Assembly: GCF_034627025.1 (NCBI RefSeq)
Contig: NZ_CP141049.1
Location: 868,001-932,000 of the forward strand
Direction: 5' to 3'
DNA length: 64,000 bases
DNA from: Microvirga lotononidis
GTDB lineage: Bacteria; Pseudomonadota; Alphaproteobacteria; Rhizobiales; Beijerinckiaceae
Shown: one piece after another, positions 55,365 to 63,715 of the stretch
Numbering within the stretch: the stretch's first letter is position 1
How the letters are laid out: each line of letters opens with the position of its first letter
Notes under the pieces: generated by a model
The model's input: only the letters and a program-made list of their open reading frames with translations
What the model was told of the DNA's origin: nothing
The model's database searches: none
Position numbers and translations under genes: made by a program

Positions 55365-55858
55365 TTCTGCGGCAGGTGAGCCGCGCGCGCGACATAGACA
55401 TAGCGCGGCCGCTTCCAACGATAGCCGGCTTCGTGCAGCCGCCGCCGCAGCGTCTGGCGGCTGACCGCGAGGCCCTTCGCGGCCAGGTCGTGGGCCAGCA
55501 GCGGCACCGTCCAGCTCGTAGCCTGGTAGCCGCAGCGGCGCGGGTCGCGCGCCAGGGCCGCCGCCAGCCGCTGCGGCGTGAGCCTCGGCTGACGGCGGGG
55601 ACGTCCGCTGCGCGGCCGGTCGATCAGGGCCGTGGCCTCATGCTCGGCTCGGTACTGGACGAGCCAGCGGTGCACGCTGGAGCGGTTGACCCGGCAGCGG
55701 CGGGCCGCCTCGGCGACGGGATGGCCCTCGGCCACCAGCAGCAGCGCCTCGAGGCGGCGATACACCCGGGCCTCACGGGCACCAGAAAGCGCGGCAGTAA
55801 GCCGCTTGCGATCCGCCTCGTCGAGCCACGTTTCGGGAGAGTGATCATGGTGTTGCAT
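55365..55858 (-). pseudogene. IS630-2 transposase, N-terminal half (copy B)
   Basis: Same protein as 37441-37934: MQHHDHSPETWLDEADRKRL to HLPQKK, ending at the slippery run occupied by the IS110. Confidence 0.88.
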
Positions 55859-55914
55859 GCTCTCCAGGGAACACCCGCAGTGCTTGCGTTGCAAGTCTTA
55901 TGAAGACCTACTTA

Positions 55915-56868
55915 GAGGCTGGTGAGCAATTATCTTTCTTTTCGCGTGAGGCGACGCAGCAGGATGCGGCTCATGGCGAGATAGAGCAGCATCTCGCCGG
56001 TCTCGACGAGCCGCTCATAGTCCTTGGCCAGCCGCCGGTTGGTGGTCAGCCAACCGATGGTCCGTTCCACCACCCATCGGCGTGCGAGCACCTGAAAGCC
56101 GCTCGGGCGCGGCGGCGGCTCCGCGTCAGCCCGCATCCAGACGCCGCCGCTCCACCAGTGCTGCGGAATGGACAGCTTCCATCCGAGCGCTCTGGACAAC
56201 CAGTCCTTTAATCCGCGATAAGCGGTGTCGGCCCACATCAGCTCGATGGCGGGGAAGAGATGGTGCAGCCCCTCCAACAGGAGCTCGGCCCCGGCGCGAT
56301 CGTGGATGTCGGCGGGATGCACGCTGTTCTTCAGCAGATTGCCTTGCGTATCAACGAGAAGATGACGCTTGCGACCCTTGATCTTTTTGCCGCCATCATA
56401 GCCGCGTGGTCCGCCCATCTCAGAGGTCTTGACCGATTGGCTGTCGATGATCGCGGCGGTCGGCTGCGGTGCGCGGCCGCTCTGACAGCGATAGCTCTCG
56501 CGCAGAACCTGGGTCACGTGTTCCCACGTGCCGTCGTCACGCCACTGGGCATAGTGATAGAAAACGGCACAGCGCGGAGGATACTCGTGTGGCAGCAGCC
56601 GCCACTGCGCTCCGGTGCGTAACAGATAGAAGATGGCATCGACGACGCGTCGGAGCGGATAAGTCTGCCGTCGCCCGGCCGGATGGCTGCGGGAGACAAG
56701 GGGCGCAAGCAGGGCCCATTCGGCATCAGTGAGATCGCAGGCGTAGGAACTGGCATCCATGGCGGGGCTCCCAGACCGTCAAACAGCCCACATCCGCCGC
56801 AGCAGTCAGCACCAAATCTATTCTGAATCAATGATTTACATTGAGCAATAAAATTGCTCACCAGCCTC
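55915..56868 (-). mobile_element. IS5-family (IS1031-type) element
   Basis: The inverted repeats GAGGCTGGTGAGCAATT (55915) and AATTGCTCACCAGCCTC (to 56868) are flanked by TTA (55912-55914 and 56869-56871). It is inserted right at the edge of the IS630 copy, whose terminal T and TA form the duplicated TTA. Confidence 0.88.
55930..56760 (-). CDS. IS5-family transposase
   Basis: A 276-aa protein. N-terminal DUF4096-type region (LTDAEWALLAPLVSRSHPAG, AIFYLLRTGAQWRLLPHEYP); PTAAIIDSQSVKTSEMGGPR with the first Asp, ELMWADTAYRGLKDWL with the second, and RRWVVERTIGWLTTNRRLAK with the Glu. Intact single ORF. Confidence 0.95.
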   Translation of the reverse strand: MDASSYACDLTDAEWALLAPLVSRSHPAGRRQTYPLRRVVDAIFYLLRTGAQWRLLPHEYPPRCAVFYHYAQWRDDGTWEHVTQVLRESYRCQSGRAPQPTAAIIDSQSVKTSEMGGPRGYDGGKKIKGRKRHLLVDTQGNLLKNSVHPADIHDRAGAELLLEGLHHLFPAIELMWADTAYRGLKDWLSRALGWKLSIPQHWWSGGVWMRADAEPPPRPSGFQVLARRWVVERTIGWLTTNRRLAKDYERLVETGEMLLYLAMSRILLRRLTRKER

Positions 56869-56871
56869 TTA

Positions 56872-56975
56872 GACGATCCACAGGCGCCTCCGGTGATCGT
56901 TGTAACGCCGCCGAAGCATAGCCGCGATATTCCAAGCGCTTCAGTGCATCGACCAATCGCTCTGACCGCGGCTGC
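56872..56975 (-). pseudogene. GlmS/NodM (glucosamine-fructose-6-phosphate aminotransferase) fragment
   Basis: The minus frame reads RSERLVDALKRLEYRGYASA, AL. This matches the N-terminal glutaminase segment of GlmS (LVDGLKRLEYRGYDSAGV). The catalytic MCGI start is lost upstream and the IS5 cuts the rest. In rhizobia a second copy, nodM, belongs to the nod regulon; that this remnant is nodM is inferred from the neighbouring nod box. Confidence 0.55.
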
Positions 56976-57153
56976 CACCCGGCGGCGCTAACAAACCTGT
57001 GATAGCTTGCGCCGGACGAACTACGGCAGTTAAGCTTATTGGCTCGGCAGATCCCCGGCCTTAGCTGAGCCCGCCCCAGTGTGTTGCGGTTTCGTTAAAT
57101 GTCGTGACAGCGTGTCGACTGTCAGATCACTCTGACATGGACTATGCGGGGTG

Positions 57154-57201
57154 CATCCATCGCGTGGATGTGTCCGATCAGAACTATGGATTTCTCCAGC
57201 C
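57154..57201 (+). promoter_or_regulatory. nod box (NodD-binding site) upstream of ttsI
   Basis: The site begins CATCCATCGCGTGGATG, then GATCAGAAC, then GATTTCTCCA, matching the nod-box layout ATCCA-N-GATG-N-ATC-N-GATTT-CCA. In NGR234 ttsI is under such a box. It lies 340 nt before the ttsI start. Confidence 0.85.
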
Positions 57202-57540
57202 AACTCCTCGACGTTAACCCTTCCATTCATCGAATCATCGGCGCGGGACACGCTGGGCTGATGAACACCGGGGAGTGGCACGCAGGGGAAACGATGCGCG
57301 GAGAAATGACAGTCAGAGCAGGTGGCATTCTGGGTCGGCAGACCGGCAGTTTCGATCCGCCACGGGTCGTCACAAGCTTCTATCCGCGACTGTTGCCATT
57401 GCTGAAATGCTCCTGCGAATACCTCTCCGAAAGAACGGCCAAGACTACTGACACGAGTTGCTTAACTTCTGCTGCTGTCCAGGATTCATAGCTGACGGTG
57501 ACGTGCCCAATTTACAACTCTATCTCGACTGTGAGACGAA
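57202..57540 (+). other. ttsI leader region
   Basis: No supported gene. An ORF at 57144-57491 overlaps the nod box, has no ribosome site and no recognisable product. The region is the untranslated leader between nod box and ttsI. Confidence 0.5.
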
Positions 57541-58227
57541 ATGCGAACGCTGCTCGTTGATCACCATACGAACTTTGCACGCACGGTGCGCGGTGCGCTG
57601 GCGGAAAGCGGCTTTGCCGTTGATATAGCTTGTACCCTGGAAGAGGCTTCGAGCATATTTCATTGCGCCAGCTACGAGATTCTCCTCCTAGAATTGGCTT
57701 TGCCGGATGGCAATGGCTTGGACTGGTTGAGGCAACTAAGGAGCGGGGGGCATTCGGTTCCCGCCGTAATTATGAGTTGCCTCGACGATTGCGAGAAGCG
57801 GATTGCCTCTTTCAACGGTGGGGCGGACGATTTTTTGCTCAAGCCGGTCTCTCCTGTTGAGCTCATCGCCAGGATGAGAGCCATTCAGCGCCGGGCAAGA
57901 CAGATGGCCGCCCCCATCCTTGTATTTGGCAACCTCAACTTCGACCCCATCAGCAGAGAGGTTTCCGTGGCAGGCGATCCGCTGACCATAGCACGCCGCG
58001 AGCTATGTATTCTTGAACATTTGCTTAGTCGCGCCGGCCGCGTCGTGCCGCGCGACCAGTTGGAAGATCACCTTTATCCGTTCAACGACGAGGTTTCTAC
58101 CAACGCACTTGAAGTTGGAATTTATCGCTTACGTGGACATCTGAATAGGTCAGGTGCGACGCCACGAATAAAGACCGTGCGTGGAATTGGCTACATTCTT
58201 CAATTGCCTGACGCGGCATCCGTATGA
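57541..58227 (+). CDS. ttsI: TtsI, T3SS transcription activator
   Basis: A 228-aa OmpR-type response regulator. Receiver domain about 1-115: the usual phosphoacceptor Asp is Glu51 (SYEILLLELALPDGNG), Lys101 is kept (DFLLKPVSPVELIA). Winged-helix domain about 130-222: RRELCILEHLLSRAGRVVPR, TNALEVGIYRLRGHLNRSGA and IKTVRGIGYIL. Glu at this position is known from TtsI and suggests activity without phosphorylation. It binds tts boxes. It is expressed from the nod box and heads ttsI-rhcC2-y4xK. Confidence 0.95.
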   Translation: MRTLLVDHHTNFARTVRGALAESGFAVDIACTLEEASSIFHCASYEILLLELALPDGNGLDWLRQLRSGGHSVPAVIMSCLDDCEKRIASFNGGADDFLLKPVSPVELIARMRAIQRRARQMAAPILVFGNLNFDPISREVSVAGDPLTIARRELCILEHLLSRAGRVVPRDQLEDHLYPFNDEVSTNALEVGIYRLRGHLNRSGATPRIKTVRGIGYILQLPDAASV

Positions 58228-58252
58228 TTGTTGACTGTGAAGGAAGACTGTC

Positions 58253-59707
58253 TTGAGAATGTTTACAACTCGCGATCCCAGCATCATTCAGCGGCCGCCC
58301 CTCGTCGACGGCTCGAGTGTTACGGATTGCTTCTGTTTGGGCCCTCTCCTCTGCACCCTACTGCTGCTTTTTCCACTTTCGGCCGCGGCTCAAAGTAACA
58401 GGGATGAAGGGAAGCAGCGTGCAGCTTCCAATGGCATCAATGCCACGCTGAAGCTTACCTCGTCGCTCGGCAAGACAGTTCATCTGCCCGCGCCAGCTGC
58501 CACAATCTTTGTTGCCGACCCGACGGTTGCGGATTATCAGGCACCTTCAAACAAAACCATCTTCGTCTTTGGCAAGAAATCCGGGCGGACCACCCTGTTC
58601 GCCTTGAACGACAATGGTGAGGCCCTCGCCGCGTTGCAGATCGTCGTCACAGAGCCGATTGAGGATCTGCGGGCGATGTTGAGGGATCAGGTCGGCGACT
58701 ATCCGATCCGCGTCAAGTATACTCCACGCGGCGCAATCCTTAGCGGCACGGCGCCCGACGCAGAAACTGTCCACACGGCGAAAGAGATCACCGAGCAATT
58801 TCTCGGAGACGGTGCTCAGGTCGTCAATAACATCAAAGTCGCTGGGTCCTTGCAGGTGAATCTGAGTGTGCGCGTAGCGGAAGTGTCTCGTGGGGCGATG
58901 AACGAACTCGGTATTAACCTGTCCGCCCTCGGTCAAATCGGCGGTTTCAAGGTGGGTTTGGTGAGCGGCGGCGGCAAACGTGCCGGCTCTGGCGCGGGGA
59001 AAGGTGGCGGTACAGCAGAAATCGGATACAACGATGGTAACGTCAACATCAGCGCGGTTCTTGACGCGCTCGCCAAAGAGAACATTGCTTCTATCTTGGC
59101 TGAGCCGAACCTCACGGCGATTTCAGGCGAAACCGCTCGCTTCCTCGTCGGCGGCGAGTTTCCCATTCCTGTGCTGCAAGAAAATGGGCAAGTCTCAATT
59201 GAATTTCGGCACTTCGGAGTCAGCCTGGAATTCTTACCTACCGTCCTCGGCAACAACCAAATCAATATTCGCGTAAAACCGGAAGTCAGTGACCTCACGT
59301 CACAAGGCGCCGTTCAAATCAACGGCATTTCAGTGCCAGCGATTTCAACCCGCCGCGCCGATACGGTCGTCGAACTCGCCAGTGGGCAGAGCTTTGCAAT
59401 TGGTGGGCTCATCAGGCGTACCGCCAGCAATAACATCAGTGCTGTTCCCGGGCTCGGCCAGATGCCGATCCTTGGCACCCTGTTCCGTTCTTCCTCATTT
59501 CAAAAGGAGGAATCAGAACTGGTTATTCTGGTTACGCCGTACATCGTAAGACCAGGGTCGAGCCCCGACCAGATGAGCGCGCCGACGGATCGGATGGCGT
59601 CGCGTTTGGATGGTGGGGGGGCCAGATCGAATGTGCCCAGTCGGCCGCGAGGCCGCGCGACTGTCCGCACAGGCGCCGAGAGCGGCATCGGCTATATTAT
59701 CAAATAG
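58253..59707 (+). CDS. rhcC2: RhcC2, C-terminal secretin subunit
   Basis: A 484-aa protein. TTG 58253 has an AAGGAAG site 7 nt upstream; ATG 58259 is the alternative. Signal peptide FCLGPLLCTLLLLFPLSAAA ends near residue 47. A CpaC-type N-domain (VADPTVADYQAPSNKTIFVF), BON-like middle, and the secretin domain: LQVNLSVRVAEVSRGAMNEL, ISAVLDALAKENIASILAEP, VELASGQSFAIGGLIRR and VPGLGQMPILGTLFRSSSFQ. It pairs with RhcC1 to make the outer-membrane ring. It resembles Tad-pilus secretins more than typical SctC. Confidence 0.93.
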   Translation: MRMFTTRDPSIIQRPPLVDGSSVTDCFCLGPLLCTLLLLFPLSAAAQSNRDEGKQRAASNGINATLKLTSSLGKTVHLPAPAATIFVADPTVADYQAPSNKTIFVFGKKSGRTTLFALNDNGEALAALQIVVTEPIEDLRAMLRDQVGDYPIRVKYTPRGAILSGTAPDAETVHTAKEITEQFLGDGAQVVNNIKVAGSLQVNLSVRVAEVSRGAMNELGINLSALGQIGGFKVGLVSGGGKRAGSGAGKGGGTAEIGYNDGNVNISAVLDALAKENIASILAEPNLTAISGETARFLVGGEFPIPVLQENGQVSIEFRHFGVSLEFLPTVLGNNQINIRVKPEVSDLTSQGAVQINGISVPAISTRRADTVVELASGQSFAIGGLIRRTASNNISAVPGLGQMPILGTLFRSSSFQKEESELVILVTPYIVRPGSSPDQMSAPTDRMASRLDGGGARSNVPSRPRGRATVRTGAESGIGYIIK

Positions 59708-59716
59708 CTGTGGTCA

Positions 59717-60283
59717 ATGATGTTGCGGATCAAAGTTTACTTGGTCGGTCTAACGGCAGGCCTAAGTTGCTGCGCAAGCCCGCCGTTCCATGTGGAGCCG
59801 TCGGCACCCATCCTTATCCGAGAGGAGACCTCCGTTCTGACTTTAGAGGGCGTTCGCGCTTCGGAACGGCAGCGGTTGCGAGTCTTTCTTGAGAGGGCCA
59901 GCCGCGGTCGGCCTGATGCGCTTCATCTGCTTATCAGCGGGTCGCCCCGGCTTAGCGCAGAGGCGGTCCATCAGGCGAAACAGATCGGGATCGACGCTTA
60001 CAATATTCAGTTGTTGAACCAACACGACGGCCGCGTAGCGCGAATAGAGGCGATCGTCTATCTTGCCCACCCTCCTGTCTGCCCGTCATTTTCCAGTCCG
60101 TTACCTGAGGACGAATCCGTCGATCAGACGCTTGGCTGTTCGACGCGCCATAACCTCGCCGTAATGGTGAACGATCCGCGCGATCTGTTCGGCAACATGG
60201 CTGTCAAGCCAAGCGACGGTGATCGTGCGGCCATACCAATTGCAAAATACAGGGAGTTTACAACAGACAAAAGTGGTGAATGA
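59717..60283 (+). CDS. Y4xK-like lipoprotein (CpaD-like)
   Basis: A 188-aa protein beginning 9 nt after rhcC2. The signal peptide ends in a lipobox region LSCC (Cys at about 18-19). VRASERQRLRVFLERASRGR and IDAYNIQLLNQHDGRVARIE resemble Tad-pilus CpaD lipoproteins, which partner CpaC secretins. Position matches y4xK of NGR234. Likely an outer-membrane helper of RhcC2, by inference. Confidence 0.82.
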   Translation: MMLRIKVYLVGLTAGLSCCASPPFHVEPSAPILIREETSVLTLEGVRASERQRLRVFLERASRGRPDALHLLISGSPRLSAEAVHQAKQIGIDAYNIQLLNQHDGRVARIEAIVYLAHPPVCPSFSSPLPEDESVDQTLGCSTRHNLAVMVNDPRDLFGNMAVKPSDGDRAAIPIAKYREFTTDKSGE

Positions 60284-60346
60284 TGCCATTGGAGTGCACC
60301 CTCGGCGCCGGCTTCATCTTGCTCGCACTGCCTAACGCAGACGCAC

Positions 60347-60895
60347 TCACTCGTTGCCCATAAGCTTTTGAGAAATGTAGCTGTATTCAAGCGCGTAGCG
60401 GCGGGCACCGTCCCACAATTTGGCGGCACCGGCGTGACCCCCCTCCAACTTTTCGAAATAGTAGAAGGGCAGGTCCATTTCTTCGAATAGAGCGACCATC
60501 TTGCGCGCATGCACCGGGCCGAGGACGTCATCGTTGGTCGAATCTTCGAAGAAAGGTTCCGGATAGGTCACGCCCGCCCTGACGTTATGATAAGGCGATA
60601 TCGAGCGCACGAAGCCGCCTTCGACCGGATCGTCGGGATTGCCATATTGCGGTGCTGACCGCTGCGGAATGTTATGTCCTCGATGGTATGGCGAGAAGAG
60701 GCTGATCTCCACCATCGGGAGATCTCCGGTTCGAAGTCTTGCTCTGAGATCCCTCCGATCCTTCCAGCCGTCGGGCCGCCGTTGCCACAGCTCCTCATAT
60801 GTGGAGCCGGCGGCGGCTTCGTTCAATCCTCTCGCAAGGACCCGGCTTCCGGCAAAACCCCACCTCATCATGCGACTTCCGGGAATGCAAATCAA
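60347..60895 (-). pseudogene. Prolyl oligopeptidase (S9) C-terminal remnant
   Basis: The last ~100 residues are clear: YGNPDDPVEGGFVRSISPYH, RAGVTYPEPFFEDSTNDDVL, GPVHARKMVALFEEMDLPFY and LEGGHAGAAKLWDGARRYAL, with catalytic Asp (NDD) and His (GGHAG). Upstream of about 60660 the frame is scrambled and the nucleophilic Ser segment is absent. NGR234 symbiotic DNA carries prolyl oligopeptidase genes of this type, which gives context. Confidence 0.7.
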
Positions 60896-61089
60896 AGCCT
60901 CGCCAGCCGGTTGTGCAGCGCCTGCCGACCGGCGACGAGGTTGTCAAGGTGCGGCCACAAGGGTGGCTCGTCTCCTGCGAGCGCCGAAGCCGGCAATCAA
61001 CCATGAGGGCGTCACATCGCCTTCTCGCACGATCTGGGTCCATCGCTCGGGATGAATGCGGGACCGTCGCTAGCCGCAATACCGTTGAC
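60896..61089. other. Unassigned short stretch
   Basis: No supported gene. Probably further decayed peptidase or IS sequence. Confidence 0.35.
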
Positions 61090-61867
61090 TTAGGTCTGGA
61101 CGGCTTCGTCGGTACCCTCATGGATTGCCTTTCTAGAGTGTCGGCGGGTGTTGCGCAGGCGGGCGACCCAAGCGTTAAAGGAGCGCAGCGCGAGACCCTG
61201 GCTCTGGCAGTAGGCGGGTCGTGACAGCCCGCTCATCTGCCAGGAGCGGATGTGGGCGCGCCAGACGGTCTCCGGCTTGGGTCCCGGAGCAGGCGTCGCG
61301 GCGGCTTTGGGCCCGGCCGCAAGAGGCACGGCTGCGGGCAAGAGCACGGGGTCAGGCGGTGGCGCGACAATCCGGATGTGGTCGGCTGCGATGATCCGGC
61401 CTGGGACGGCCGGGGCGGCGCGGGCCTTGGTCGGAAAGCCGCTCATCTTGCGCTTGACCACGCGCGGGTTGTGCCGCCCCCGGCTCTGTTCGGCCGGCAG
61501 CGCGATCAGCTCGATCAGCACGCACTCACCCATGCGCTGGCGTTGCCGAGGGGGAAAACGCGGCGTGGAATGGCAGGTGGCGCCGCACGATCCGCACCGC
61601 ATGCACAAAGGAGAGGCGGTCCGGATCGCAGCCGGCCCGCTGACTGGCCTCGTGCATCAGCCGCCGCAGCGCGAAATGCACGAGCAGCAGGCCATAGAGC
61701 TCCTGCTCGACGAGATCGGCCCGGCGCGAGCGCAGCATCAGGCGCTCCCCCGGCAACGTCACCTTCAGTTCGGCAAACGTCCTCTCGCTTTCCCAGCGCT
61801 CGTGGTAGAGCGCCGCCAATTCCGGCGCCGGCGCGGCGACCGTGTCGAGCAGCGTGGTGACCAGCCG
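61090..61867 (-). pseudogene. IS4-family transposase, C-terminal half, frameshifted
   Basis: From 61867 the frame reads RLVTTLLDTVAAPAPELAAL, YHERWESERTFAELKV with the Glu, and RRADLVEQELYGLLLVHFAL; near 61555 a one-base shift leads to PPRQRQRMGECVLIELIALP and NPRVVKRKMSGFPTKARAAP. The ORF continues ~90 residues to 61090 with a Pro/Ala linker and WRAHIRSWQMSGLSRPAYCQ, which looks like an IS66 TnpA-type helix-turn-helix. The N-terminal half was cut off by the IS1182 insertion region. Confidence 0.7.
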
Positions 61868-63715
61868 TGGACTTGTTTCGGGAAAGATACTGCTGGCGAA
61901 TGCCTCATGCTGGGATGGGAGCCATCATGAGCTTGGTGAATGCGGACTGCCGGGTTCGTGCGAGCGGCGTGTCCGCGAACCAAGCCCCGAGCCGAATGAG
62001 GTTCATGGCGGCGGCCGTCAGCACGTGTTGCAGATGCGTTTTGGCCAACCCAATGTAGCGGGAGCGCCGCAGGTGTAGGACCCGGACCCCGGCCGAGATC
62101 GTTCCCTCGATGCCGGCGCGCTTCTGGTACTCTTTGGCGAAGGCAGGCTGCGCCTCACGCTCGCGAGCCGCTGCAAGGGTCTCGTGCTCCTCTTGTGGGC
62201 GCAGCGTCAGAAGCCGCCGCTCGCTTCGGGTACACTGTGCCTTCACCGGACAGGGACGACAGTGGGTTGTCGAGAAGCGCACCTTGAAGGCTGTTCGTCC
62301 CTGCCAGTAATCGGGACGCCAGCTCCGGCTCTCGTGCCCGGCCGGACAGATCGCGACTTGCCGATCCCAATCGAAGATGAAGTCCTGCAAGGTGAAGCCA
62401 TCACCGGATTGGGTCTGCCACTGATAATTCTGGGGAGCCGGCCCCAGGAGCGTGACGCGATAGGTCCGGCGACTGGCGACGAGTTGATCGGCCGCGACGT
62501 AACCAGCATCGACAAGATGGGTGTCGGGCAGCAGACCTTTGGCTTCGAGCGCCGCATGGATGTCTTCGAGAGCGTCGCGATCCACGACCGGTGCCGGCGT
62601 AGTCTCCACATGCGTGATCAGGTGCGGGCCGCCCTCGTCACAAGCCTCGGTCAGATGAACCTTGTAGCCAATCCAGGTCGTCGTCCCCTTATTGGCATAG
62701 TGGACCTCTGGATCGTAGGGCGATCCGGCCATCAGCAGGGAGGGTGGAAATCCCTCATGCTCAGTCCGCCACCGCACCCGGGGAGTGGTCTCAGAGCATA
62801 GGCCATCCTCAGGTTCTCCGGTCTGAGCCGGGGCGGTGAGACAGAAATTCTGCACCCAGACCTGCCGCAGCAGCTCAACGGCCAGGATCTCGCGCAACCA
62901 TGCTGGTGCGTCAGGGGCTGTGATCGCCGCGAGCAACCGATGGCCATCGTGCCCGATCTGTTCAGCGTAGGCGCGCCGCTTCGCCTCGCCTTGCGGGACG
63001 TCATAGTCGTCAGCCCGCCTGCCATACCGCTCGATCCAGGCGGGATTGGCATGAGCGCGCAACCATGCGGGAGCCGCGGAGGCCAAGGCATTGAGGGCCG
63101 CCCGCATGGTCTCGGTCGCGCAGGCGAGACGGTTCAGGGAACGGACGGCTCCGAGCACATGCGTGGAGTCGGTGCGCTGGCGGCCTCGGGCGCCCAGCAG
63201 CTTGTGCTCCCGGCACAGAACCAGAAGCGTATCGAGGAGCTGCTCTTCCAAGCCTCCCGCCACCACACGACCGCGGAACTCGCTCAGAACAGAGGCATCG
63301 AAGCCAGGGTCGGTGAGTTCCAGGCCCAGCAGATACTTCCAATCAATGCGGCTGCGGACCGCATCAGCCGCCCGCCGATCAGAGAGGTTCTCAGCGAACT
63401 GCAGCAAGCTCACCAGCGCCAACCGCCACGGGCATTCGGCTGGCTGCCCGCAAGGGGCGAAGAGCGGCGCGAACTGGGCGTCGGAGAAGATCGTCCCGAG
63501 GCGGTCGCGCAAGTGCAGATAGGCATTGCCCTGGGGGAAGGCTGCACGGGCCACGGTTGCGGTCGAAGTCGGAACGTCAGCACTCACGGTCGGGCGGAGC
63601 GACATGGAACCCTCCAGATCTGGACCCAAGCCCCTACAGCCTGAACGCTGAGCTCACTTTAACCGCTCCACCGAATAACGAATTCGCCAGCAGTATCTTT
63701 CCCGAAACAAGTCCA
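61868..63715 (-). mobile_element. IS1182-family element, intact
   Basis: 34-bp perfect inverted repeats start TGGACTTGTTTCGGGAAAG at 61868 and inward from 63715, continuing ATACTGCTGGCGAAT. The 8-bp direct repeat ACCAGCCG flanks it (61860-61867, 63716-63723), although the outer sequences belong to different IS elements. Confidence 0.85.
61905..63605 (-). CDS. IS1182-family transposase
   Basis: The ATG at 63605 (MSLRPTVSADVPTSTATVAR) has a GGAGGG site; the frame is open 8 codons further. 566 aa: N-terminal LLQFAENLSDRRAADAVRSR and RTDSTHVLGAVRSLNRL with the first Asp, YKVHLTEACDEGGPHL, HLVDAGYVAADQLV with the second, a Cys cluster (CRPCPVKAQCTRSE), and KRAGIEGTISAGVRVLHLRR with the Glu. Intact. 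A candidate source of transposase for the MITE at 23042. Confidence 0.94.
   Translation of the reverse strand: MSLRPTVSADVPTSTATVARAAFPQGNAYLHLRDRLGTIFSDAQFAPLFAPCGQPAECPWRLALVSLLQFAENLSDRRAADAVRSRIDWKYLLGLELTDPGFDASVLSEFRGRVVAGGLEEQLLDTLLVLCREHKLLGARGRQRTDSTHVLGAVRSLNRLACATETMRAALNALASAAPAWLRAHANPAWIERYGRRADDYDVPQGEAKRRAYAEQIGHDGHRLLAAITAPDAPAWLREILAVELLRQVWVQNFCLTAPAQTGEPEDGLCSETTPRVRWRTEHEGFPPSLLMAGSPYDPEVHYANKGTTTWIGYKVHLTEACDEGGPHLITHVETTPAPVVDRDALEDIHAALEAKGLLPDTHLVDAGYVAADQLVASRRTYRVTLLGPAPQNYQWQTQSGDGFTLQDFIFDWDRQVAICPAGHESRSWRPDYWQGRTAFKVRFSTTHCRPCPVKAQCTRSERRLLTLRPQEEHETLAAAREREAQPAFAKEYQKRAGIEGTISAGVRVLHLRRSRYIGLAKTHLQHVLTAAAMNLIRLGAWFADTPLARTRQSAFTKLMMAPIPA

Larger units (their letters stand above)
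50587..55912 (-). mobile_element. IS630-family element 2, copy B, split by IS110 and IS21
   Basis: The ends AGTAGGTC (50587) and GACCTACT (55912) have TA on both sides (50585-50586, 55913-55914). It is the inverted counterpart of 37387-40274, with an added IS21 at 51019-53431. The copies are nearly identical, so the second arose recently and already contained the IS110. Confidence 0.88.
53432..55912 (-). repeat. Large inverted repeat 2, right arm
   Basis: Partner of 37387-39867; one amino-acid difference in the IS110 transposase shows how recent the duplication is. Confidence 0.85.

Noticed and set aside
37387..55912. CRISPR array or integron
   Set aside because: The repeats here are long inverted IS copies; no short regularly spaced repeats, cas genes or attC sites were seen anywhere in the window.
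57144..57491. 115-aa ORF between nod box and ttsI
   Set aside because: It overlaps the nod box, lacks a ribosome site and has no recognisable features.
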